A stretch of 64,000 nucleotides of DNA. It comes from Streptomyces zhihengii. Its GTDB lineage: Bacteria > Actinomycetota > Actinomycetes > Streptomycetales > Streptomycetaceae. The notes under the pieces are model-generated. The model was not told the origin of the DNA. It saw only the letters and a list, made by a program, of their open reading frames with translations, and searched no databases. The translations under genes and the position numbers were made by a program. The stretch is from the NCBI RefSeq assembly GCF_016919245.1, contig NZ_JAFEJA010000001.1, positions 186,001 to 250,000 on the forward strand, in the 5' to 3' direction. This document shows positions 57,953 to 64,000 of this stretch, in pieces; the stretch's first letter is position 1; every line of letters starts with the position of its first letter.

Positions 57953-59035
57953 CTACTCGAAGAACTTCAGGCTCCAGCCGGTGTCGTTGTTGGGGCCGGG
58001 GACGTTCGCCCGGCTGTAGGTGGTGTTCCCCCACCAGGTGAACGAGCCGGTGTACCAGTAGCGGTTCTCCCAGGCGTACGGGGTGCCCTTCGGGACCGCG
58101 TGGAACATCGAGGGGAACGTCGGACCGGCGGGCGGGCTCGTGGCGATGTCCCCGTCCAGCAGGACGAAGGTGTGGTGACCGGGGCCGTTGACGTGCAGCG
58201 TCGGGTCCCAACCCCGCATCATGGTGGCGCGGTTGGAGCCGAACAGGCAGCCGTTGGACTTGTACCAGTCCCAGACATGGGTCGGATCGCCGCCCGCGCG
58301 CAGCCGCAGATCGGCGAGGCAGTACTGCTCGCTCCAGCTCCCGTTGGCCGAGTACACGATGTGGAGCTGCCCGTTCGGGTCCTTGATCGGCTCGGGGCCC
58401 TCGTTGATGAACGGGTTGCCCACCACCCGCTCCCAGCTCTCCCGCGGCTGCGAGATGACGTACCGCGCGCCGGTCGGGGTCGTCGGGCTGCTCATGCGGG
58501 CGATGTAGAGGTTCTGCTCCACGTTGGTGTCGCCGGCCCAGCCGGACCAGACGAACCAGCGCTGCCCGTTGAAGGTGAACAGCGTGCCGTCGATGGCCCA
58601 CTTGTCGTCCGGGAGGGCCAGCTTCGACTCGGCCGTGTAGCCGGTGTCCGGGGAGCCCGAGTGGATGACGTACATCCGGTGGGCGGCTCCCCGCCCGGCC
58701 GCGAAGTAGATGTAGTACCGGCCGCCGTCGCGGACGATCTCCGGCGCCCACACCTCCCCCAGGCCCCTCGTGTCCGACCAGACCTGGCGGGCGGGCGCCG
58801 AGGCCAGGGCGGCGGTCGACGACGCCTGGCGCACGGCGATCCCGCCGCCGGTCGACTGGACGGAGATGTAGGTGCCGCCGACGCGCAGCACGCTGGGATC
58901 GGCCGCCCTGAGGGAGGTCTGGTCCGCGACGACGGGCTCGGCGGACGACACGGACAGGACGGCGGCGAAGGTGCCGGCGAGCGCGAGGACTGCGGTACGG
59001 ACGAGGGTGCGGGTCGGTTTCACGGGCCGCTCCAT
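57953..59035 (-). CDS. Secreted glycoside hydrolase family 43 protein
   Basis: A 360-residue exported enzyme. Sec signal about 1-36; GH43 five-bladed propeller with catalytic base D46 (ADPSVLRVGGTY), pKa modulator D149 (WAIDGTLFTF) and acid E212 (INEGPEPI). The domain runs to the C-terminus (GWSLKFFE). GH43 includes arabinofuranosidases, xylosidases and arabinanases; this resembles exo-1,5-alpha-L-arabinofuranosidases. GGAGG precedes ATG 59035. It is followed by a strong terminator and then the alginate-lyase gene on the same strand. A LacI-type palindrome lies upstream. Confidence 0.9.
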   Translation of the reverse strand: MERPVKPTRTLVRTAVLALAGTFAAVLSVSSAEPVVADQTSLRAADPSVLRVGGTYISVQSTGGGIAVRQASSTAALASAPARQVWSDTRGLGEVWAPEIVRDGGRYYIYFAAGRGAAHRMYVIHSGSPDTGYTAESKLALPDDKWAIDGTLFTFNGQRWFVWSGWAGDTNVEQNLYIARMSSPTTPTGARYVISQPRESWERVVGNPFINEGPEPIKDPNGQLHIVYSANGSWSEQYCLADLRLRAGGDPTHVWDWYKSNGCLFGSNRATMMRGWDPTLHVNGPGHHTFVLLDGDIATSPPAGPTFPSMFHAVPKGTPYAWENRYWYTGSFTWWGNTTYSRANVPGPNNDTGWSLKFFE

Positions 59036-59121
59036 GGTCGGCCTCCGCCCGCTGGCGGGCGGAGGGACGCCGGGCGGCGCAGGGCGTCCGCGCGGCGTCA
59101 CTGGTGGGGGGAGGTGGGGAT

Positions 59122-59135
59122 TTACATCGATGCAA
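59122..59135 (-). promoter_or_regulatory. LacI-type palindrome upstream of GH43
   Basis: TTACATCGATGCAA, a 14-bp palindrome with 12 matching positions, 87-100 bp before ATG 59035 in a locally AT-rich patch. LacI-family boxes often have a central CG. The surrounding 410-bp divergent gap (59036-59445) is otherwise Gly/Ala-rich shadow sequence. Confidence 0.55.
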
Positions 59136-59445
59136 TCGGGCTTCACAGCATCCTGACGCGTACCCGTCATGTCAACGGCCCGGGCGTCGGCGCCCCTTGC
59201 GGGACGGGCGCGCAGCCGCCGGGCGGGCGGGTGCGCTCGCCGGACGGGCCGGTTCACGGCGGGACGGCGGGGCCGATGCGGGAAACGCGCGGGCGGTGCG
59301 CCCCGGGCGGAGCGCGGGCAGGGGCGCGACGGCGGCCCGGCGGAAGCATGGCAGCGGCAGGGCGGGGCCCGGGCGGCGGGCCCGCGGGGGTGCCCGGATA
59401 TCCTGCCCCGTCCCGTCCCGGACCTGGCAGAAGAGGGTTTCGACC

Positions 59446-59988
59446 ATGAGCGCCGCCGCATCGCCCTTCCCCGAGCACCTGGAGATCACCGGGGAGGGCC
59501 TCGTCCTGCGCGACTGGACGGAGTCCGACCTCGACGCGATGCCCGCGCTCTTCGACCACCCGGACATCGCGTACTGGACGCCGATCGTCTCCCCCTTCGA
59601 CGCGGAGGCCGCCGGCGCCCGGCTGGAGCGGAGCCGCCGGCTGCGGGCGGACGGCACGGCGATACTCCTCGCGATCACCGTCGACGGCGGCGCCCCGCTC
59701 GGCGAGGTGATGCTCCGGCGGGCCCCCGAGGGCACCGAACTCGGCTACGCCGTCGGCCCGGCGCACCGGGGCCGGGGCCTCGCCGCGCGGGCGGTGCGCG
59801 TCATGGCGGGCTACGCCTTCGGGGAACTCGGCGCGGAGCAGGTGATCCTGGAGCTGGAGGCCGAGAACGACGCCAGTGTCGCGGTGGCCGGCAGGGCCGG
59901 CTTCACCCGGCTCGACGTCCCGCTCATCACCGGTACGGAGAAGGGGCGTCCGTTCGTGCTCCAGACCTGGGGACTGGCGCGCCCCTGA
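59446..59988 (+). CDS. GNAT-family N-acetyltransferase (RimJ/RimL type)
   Basis: A 180-residue acetyltransferase: GLVLRDWTESDLDAMPALFDHPDIAYW, LGEVMLRRAPEGTELGYAVGPAHRGRGLAARAVRVMAGY and LELEAENDASVAVAGRAGFTRLD. This is the RimJ/RimL pattern, which modifies protein N-termini or small amines. ATG 59446 has AAGAGGG upstream. It is divergent from GH43 and stands alone. Confidence 0.92.
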   Translation: MSAAASPFPEHLEITGEGLVLRDWTESDLDAMPALFDHPDIAYWTPIVSPFDAEAAGARLERSRRLRADGTAILLAITVDGGAPLGEVMLRRAPEGTELGYAVGPAHRGRGLAARAVRVMAGYAFGELGAEQVILELEAENDASVAVAGRAGFTRLDVPLITGTEKGRPFVLQTWGLARP

Positions 59989-60441
59989 GGCTCCCCGGGA
60001 GCGGGAGGCCGCGCGGGCGGACAGGCCCGCGCGGGACGAGCACATCATCTGCCGCTCCCGGGTGCCGTGGCGAGCGCCGCGCGCACGGGCCGGCGGGGAA
60101 GGGGGCAGGAACGCACCCTGCCGCCCCTGCCGCCCGCTCGATCATCGCACCCATGTGACCCGTAAGTACCTGCTTTGTGGCAACGAACGGCAGGTTGGCC
60201 GCTTTGTGCGCGCGGCATCCCTTTCGGGCGGAACATTCCTTGCCCTGTGCCCCACCGTCCGTCATGCCGTGCGCAAGGGTCGCGGGGCGGTCGCGCTGGC
60301 CGAAATCCGACTGCGAGGCGCCGTCGCGGAGCAGGACGGCGGGAGTTCGCCCCATCACGCCTTGGGCATGGTTGGCGCGATCTCTTCCGTTACCGGCCCT
60401 GATGCGTGCAGAATCCGGACTCGGTGTGAAGGGGAGGTCAC
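59989..60441 (+). other. Leader region of the acyl-CoA-synthetase-like gene
   Basis: 453 bp with distinctly lower GC than the genes. It contains imperfect inverted arms (ACCTGC at 60166-60171 with GCAGGT at 60190-60195), GCTTTGTG at two nearby places and CAGAAT near 60410 as a possible -10. No ORF with a good start is present. A structured 5' UTR or small RNA is possible; I recognise no known riboswitch. Confidence 0.45.
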
Positions 60442-62352
60442 ATGGAGGTACGCGGCCTGCCGCGCGGTTCCCGCCCGCTGCGGGCGGGGGGCCTGGCCGA
60501 TTCGGTCCACGAGACCGCCGACCGCGATCCCTCGCTGGCGCAGCTCTCGCGCCGCGATCCGGCACACCGGGACGCCTGGCGGCCGGTCACCGCGGCCGAG
60601 TTCCGCGACCAGGTGATGGACGTGGCGAAAGGGCTGCTGGCCAACGGGCTGCGCTTCGGCGACCGGGTGGCGCTGATGTCCCGCACCCGCTACGAGTGGG
60701 CCGTCCTGGCCTACGCCCTCTGGCACATCGGCGCCGAGGTCGTGCCCGTCTACCCCACCTCCTCCTCCGAGCAGGTGCGCTGGATCCTCCAGGACGCGCA
60801 GGTCCGCGCCGTCGTCGTGGAGCACGAGCACCACGCGATGACCGTGGCGGCGGCCGGCGGCACGGCGAGCACGCTGACGGCACTCTGGCAGATGGACCGC
60901 GACTGCCTGTCGACGCTCGCCGACGACGGCCTCGGCGTACCCGACGAGGAGATCCACCGGCACCGGGCCGCCGTGCAGCCGCGGCAGGTCGCCGTCGTCT
61001 GCTACACCTCGGGCACGACCGGCACCCCCAAGGGCTGTCTCGTCACCCACGGCAATCTGGCCGCCGAGGCCGACACCCTGCTCGACGGGTGGGGCGTCCT
61101 CGTCGCGGAGCCGGGCGCGGCGCCGTCGATCCTCAACTTCCTGCCCGTCGCGCACGTCTACGGGCTGATGGTGGCCGTCTGCTGCCTGCGCGGCGGGATC
61201 CGGCTCGGGCTCCAGCCCGACATCGGTCCGCAGCAGCTGCTCCCGGCGCTGGCGTCGTTCCGGCCGACGTTCGTCTTCGCGGTGCCGTACATCTTCGAGA
61301 AGGTCTTCCACACGGCGCGCCGGGCCGCCGAGGAGACGGGCCGGGCCCAGGTGTTCGACAAGGCCGCCGATGTGGCGATGCGTTACGCGGAGGCGGAGGA
61401 GCGCCTCTCCCGCGGCAGCGGCCGGGGCCCGAGCCCGGCGCTGCGGGCACGGCACGCCGTCTACGACCGGCTCGTCTACCGCAGGCTGCGGGCCGTGTTC
61501 GGCGGCCAGGTGCGCAACGCGGTCTCCGGCGCGTCCACGCTCCGCCGCGAGCTGGGCCTGTTCTACGCGGGCGCCGGGATCACCGTCTACGACGGATACG
61601 GACTGACGGAGACCGCGGGCGCGGTCACCGCGCAGCCTCCGGGGGCGGTCCGGTTCGGGACGGTGGGCCGGCCGATGCCGGGCAGCGAGGTGCGCATCGG
61701 GGCCGACGGCGAGGTGTGGGTCAGGGGCGAGACGGTCTTCGCCGGGTACCTCGGCAACCGGGAGGCGACGGCCGCGGCGCTGCGCGGCGGCTGGTTCGCC
61801 ACCGGCGACCTCGGGCTGCTCGACGACGAGGGGTACCTGGTGATCACGGGCCGCAAGAAGGACGTGATCATCACCAGCGGCGGCAAGAGCGTGTCGCCGA
61901 CGGTGCTGGAGGACCAGCTCCGTCACCATCCGCTGGTCTCCCAGTGCCTGGTCGTCGGCGACGACCGCCCGTACATCGCCGCGCTGATCACCCTGGACCC
62001 GGAGGCGCTCGACCACTGGCGCCGGCTGCGGGGCAAGGGCACGGCGGACATCACGGCACTGGCCGGGGACGACGATCTGCGCGCCCAGATCCAGCGGGCG
62101 GTGTCGCGGGCCAACACCCGGGTGTCACGGGCCGAGTCGATCCGCGCGTTCCGGATCCTGCCCCGCGAGTTCACGGTGGACAGCGGCCTGGTGACGCCGA
62201 GTCTGAAGCTGCGCCGCCAGGAGATCGCCCGGGTGCACGCCGCGGACATCGACGCGATGTACCCGCGGCGGGACGACGACCTGCTCCCCGGCACGGGCCG
62301 ACGCCGCGGCCGCCGGGCCGGCCCCGCACCCTCACCCTCAGGCTCACCTTGA
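60442..62352 (+). CDS. Long-chain acyl-CoA synthetase / AMP-binding enzyme
   Basis: A 636-residue adenylate-forming enzyme. P-loop YTSGTTGTPKG (188-198), YGLTET (386-391), GEVWVRGETVFAGYL, TGDLGLLDDEGYLVITGRKKD and the C-terminal PSLKLRR catalytic lysine region are present. It activates a carboxylic acid as acyl-AMP and then as acyl-CoA; FadD15-like proteins in actinobacteria have the same start (MDVAKGLLANGLRFGDRVALMSRTRYEWAVL). The chain length is unknown. GGGGAGG precedes ATG 60442. The Arg/Pro-rich C-terminal tail is outside the fold. Confidence 0.94.
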   Translation: MEVRGLPRGSRPLRAGGLADSVHETADRDPSLAQLSRRDPAHRDAWRPVTAAEFRDQVMDVAKGLLANGLRFGDRVALMSRTRYEWAVLAYALWHIGAEVVPVYPTSSSEQVRWILQDAQVRAVVVEHEHHAMTVAAAGGTASTLTALWQMDRDCLSTLADDGLGVPDEEIHRHRAAVQPRQVAVVCYTSGTTGTPKGCLVTHGNLAAEADTLLDGWGVLVAEPGAAPSILNFLPVAHVYGLMVAVCCLRGGIRLGLQPDIGPQQLLPALASFRPTFVFAVPYIFEKVFHTARRAAEETGRAQVFDKAADVAMRYAEAEERLSRGSGRGPSPALRARHAVYDRLVYRRLRAVFGGQVRNAVSGASTLRRELGLFYAGAGITVYDGYGLTETAGAVTAQPPGAVRFGTVGRPMPGSEVRIGADGEVWVRGETVFAGYLGNREATAAALRGGWFATGDLGLLDDEGYLVITGRKKDVIITSGGKSVSPTVLEDQLRHHPLVSQCLVVGDDRPYIAALITLDPEALDHWRRLRGKGTADITALAGDDDLRAQIQRAVSRANTRVSRAESIRAFRILPREFTVDSGLVTPSLKLRRQEIARVHAADIDAMYPRRDDDLLPGTGRRRGRRAGPAPSPSGSP

Positions 62353-62381
62353 GCCTCGACCTCCCCCTAAGCCTCACCCGA

Positions 62382-62409
62382 AGCCCGGAGCCCGGAGCCC
62401 GGAGCCCGG
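62382..62409. repeat. 7-bp tandem repeat (AGCCCGG x4)
   Basis: Four perfect copies of AGCCCGG just after the acyl-CoA-synthetase gene, followed by AGCACAGAGCC. It is likely to vary by slippage. Confidence 0.9.
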
Positions 62410-62443
62410 AGCACAGAGCCGGGGGCCGGGGCGGGGCCGGGGG

Positions 62444-62469
62444 CGGGGTCAGTCGGCGGGGTCAGTCGG
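62444..62469. repeat. 13-bp tandem duplication spanning the last gene's stop
   Basis: CGGGGTCAGTCGG occurs at 62444-62456 and 62457-62469. The second copy contains the stop (TCA at 62462-62464, minus strand); the first has a twin at 62449-62451. Confidence 0.85.
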
Positions 62470-64000
62470 TGGGCGCGCCGGGTGGGGTGAACGGGGAGCC
62501 GTCGGCGTGGAAGGCCGTCACCTTCACCGGGGTGGCGCGGGAGACCCGCACCGCCGCCGTCGGGCCGTCCGCACCGCCGCCGGCCACCGAGAGGCGGGCG
62601 GTGGCCCGGCTGCCCGCGGCGACGACCCACCAGGTGCCGTCCGGCGCACGCCACTTGGTGCCCGCGACCACGTGCTGGCCGAAGCGGCTGCACGCGGCGG
62701 TGTCGCGCGCGCCGGCCGCCGCGGTGCCGGGTGAGCCGGGGCCGGTGCCCGGGGGCTGGAACCACACGGTGACATGGCCCGCGCCGGCCCAGGTGTCCGC
62801 CCGGGTGCACACCCAGGTGGCGGTGCCGGCCCGCTCCGGCAGCGGCTGCCGGGCGTAGGCCCAGTCGTTGACCGCGCGGACGCCCTGCCCCCGCAGACCG
62901 CCGAGGGTGCACGCGGTGCGCGCCCAGGCGGCGAGCCCGGACGGGCCGGTGGCCTCCCTCGGCTGGCGCGCGGGGGCGCCCGCGCCGGGGGCGGGTGTGT
63001 GGGTGAGGTGGACGGGGGTCAGTTCGCCGAGGTCGGTGAGGAGGAAGGAGTGCTGCTCGACGATCCGGGCGGAGGAGCGCAGGCTGAGCACGGGCCAGGC
63101 GGCGCAGCCGCCGGCGGCGGGGTTGGCCAGGCGCGGGGTGAGTCCGCCGGGCGTGGCGAGCCGCCGGGTGGGGTCCGCGGGGCGCAGCAGGTCCCGGGTG
63201 CCGGCCTCGGCGATCCAGGGGGCGAGGAGGTAGCGGGTGCCGTCCGGGGTCCTGCTGACCACGACGGCCGCCGCGGTGGTCACGTCCGCGCGGTCGGTGC
63301 GTGCCAGGTCGAGCACGGCGGAGCCGCCGCCGTTCAGCGGTTCCGCGTAGCGGGCGACGCGGAGCCCGTCGTGCAGCAGGACGACCGCGGCCCCGTCCAC
63401 GTCGCCGGCGAAGAGCAGCGACGGGGGCGCGGCCGGCGGTTCGCTCCCGGTGCCGGCGGACGGGGTGACCCGTACGGCGGAGCCCGCGCCGCCCCAGGCC
63501 CGCAGGGCGCGGCCGAGCAGGGCGCGGTCCGCGCGCCGCTCGCCCCGCGCGGGCCACACGGAGAAGTCGACGCGGGCGGTGTCGGCCCACCGCTCGGCGG
63601 GGGCGGACCGCAGTCCGGCCGGGTCCAGGGCGGCCGCGGCGGCGGCGACTCCCGGCGGCCCGCTCGCGCCGCGCTGCTCCGTGCCGCCGCCGTAGGCGCC
63701 CGTGACGAGCACGGCCGTGACGGCGAGCAGGGTGGCGGCCGACGCGGTGGCGATCCGGCGGCGGGTGCGGCGGCGCAGCAGGTCGGTGGGGTGGAGCAGC
63801 ACTCGGCCGGGATCGAACTCGGCGGTCCGCAGCACCGACTCCGCCGCTCCGTCCAGCGTCTGCCGCACGCCGGCGGCGGCGCGCAGGGCCGCCGCCGGGT
63901 CCGGCACCCCGGCCCCGGCCAGGGCGGCGGTGATCTCCTGGTCCGGCAGCCGGTCGACCACGGAGAGGGCGAGCGCGGCGCGCGCGGGGGCGGGCAGTCC
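62462..64000 (-). CDS. Membrane protein with sigma-r4-like N-terminus, 5' end outside the window
   Basis: The frame is open to the right edge, so the start is not seen; the GTG at 63961 is in the middle of a sensible motif (PARAALALSVVDRLPDQEIT, like sigma-70 region 4), which argues against that start. Visible parts are this helical segment, RRRTRRRIATASAATLLAVTAVLV (a likely membrane segment) and a 400-residue outer domain with four or more Cys (GGCAAWP, ARTACTLGG, TWVCTRAD, DTAACSRF). It may be a sigma-factor-linked or SARP-like membrane regulator, but this is inference. The stop is in a 13-bp duplication. Confidence 0.75.
   Translation of the reverse strand, partial: GLPAPARAALALSVVDRLPDQEITAALAGAGVPDPAAALRAAAGVRQTLDGAAESVLRTAEFDPGRVLLHPTDLLRRRTRRRIATASAATLLAVTAVLVTGAYGGGTEQRGASGPPGVAAAAAALDPAGLRSAPAERWADTARVDFSVWPARGERRADRALLGRALRAWGGAGSAVRVTPSAGTGSEPPAAPPSLLFAGDVDGAAVVLLHDGLRVARYAEPLNGGGSAVLDLARTDRADVTTAAAVVVSRTPDGTRYLLAPWIAEAGTRDLLRPADPTRRLATPGGLTPRLANPAAGGCAAWPVLSLRSSARIVEQHSFLLTDLGELTPVHLTHTPAPGAGAPARQPREATGPSGLAAWARTACTLGGLRGQGVRAVNDWAYARQPLPERAGTATWVCTRADTWAGAGHVTVWFQPPGTGPGSPGTAAAGARDTAACSRFGQHVVAGTKWRAPDGTWWVVAAGSRATARLSVAGGGADGPTAAVRVSRATPVKVTAFHADGSPFTPPGAPTD

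Noticed and set aside
1..64000. tRNA, rRNA, insertion sequences, phage integrase
   Set aside because: No cloverleaf with a CCA-type acceptor end, rRNA core sequence, transposase or integrase motif was seen in any frame; a tool scan (tRNAscan, ISfinder) would be decisive.

Overview
The window is GC-rich (about 73-75% by eye) with strong third-position G/C bias, GTG starts, ATGA/GTGA gene overlaps, leaderless genes with TANNNT -10 boxes, twin-arginine signals and families typical of Streptomyces (SCO0607-type lipoprotein, GPP34, ECF42/DGPF pair, GAF/SpoIIE phosphatase, HATPase anti-sigma-like protein). It is most likely a chromosomal arm segment of a Streptomyces or close relative. About 65 genes are supported, the first and last cut by the window edges. 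I saw no rRNA, tRNA, insertion sequence, prophage or CRISPR array.

Layout. 0-10 kb: HAD hydrolase, a secreted M23 peptidoglycan hydrolase, a glucarate-dehydratase-like enolase enzyme, a MOSC protein, a small winged-helix regulator with a membrane partner, a lipoprotein, a DrrAB-type exporter and an epoxide hydrolase. 10-13 kb: a secreted Cys-repeat protein, a DEAD-box helicase and a GPP34 protein. 13-19 kb: a stress block (zinc alcohol dehydrogenase, GAF/GAF histidine kinase, two CBS-BON proteins, a double universal stress protein) that resembles the DosR/OsdR dormancy regulon and carries a shared GGGCCG-NN-CGGCCC palindrome upstream of four genes. 19-22 kb: a MoxR AAA+ ATPase coupled to a HExxH/VWA protein. 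23-31.5 kb: a LacI regulator with two CTAAT-N4-ATTAG operators, followed on the same strand by an FAD oxidoreductase, a hydantoinase/oxoprolinase-like ATPase, a small HExxH protein, a multi-pass transporter and a Tat-secreted beta-propeller protein. This looks like an uptake and catabolism locus of unknown substrate and is my main candidate for an undescribed system.

31.5-43 kb: sirtuin, GNAT, ASCH, HATPase, SpoIIE phosphatase, cysteine hydrolase, two AraC-family regulators, DUF2000 and a MarR regulator. 42.5-47.8 kb: an ECF42 sigma factor with its DGPF/YCII partner and a recognisable ECF42-type promoter, three translationally coupled Nudix hydrolases, and an imine-reductase-like enzyme divergent from a TetR regulator with two operators. 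48-56.5 kb: Ser/Thr kinase, UBP zinc finger, several membrane proteins, alpha/beta hydrolase, SDR and a BtrH-like acyltransferase-fold protein. 56.5-64 kb: secreted alginate-lyase-family and GH43 enzymes, GNAT, an acyl-CoA-synthetase-like enzyme and an incomplete membrane protein.

A recurring structural oddity runs through the window. At least eight genes (HAD, GPP34, universal stress protein, ASCH, DUF3533, alpha/beta hydrolase, SDR and the last gene) have their stop codon and 3' coding end inside a short tandem repeat (13-83 bp period) that continues into the following intergenic space.
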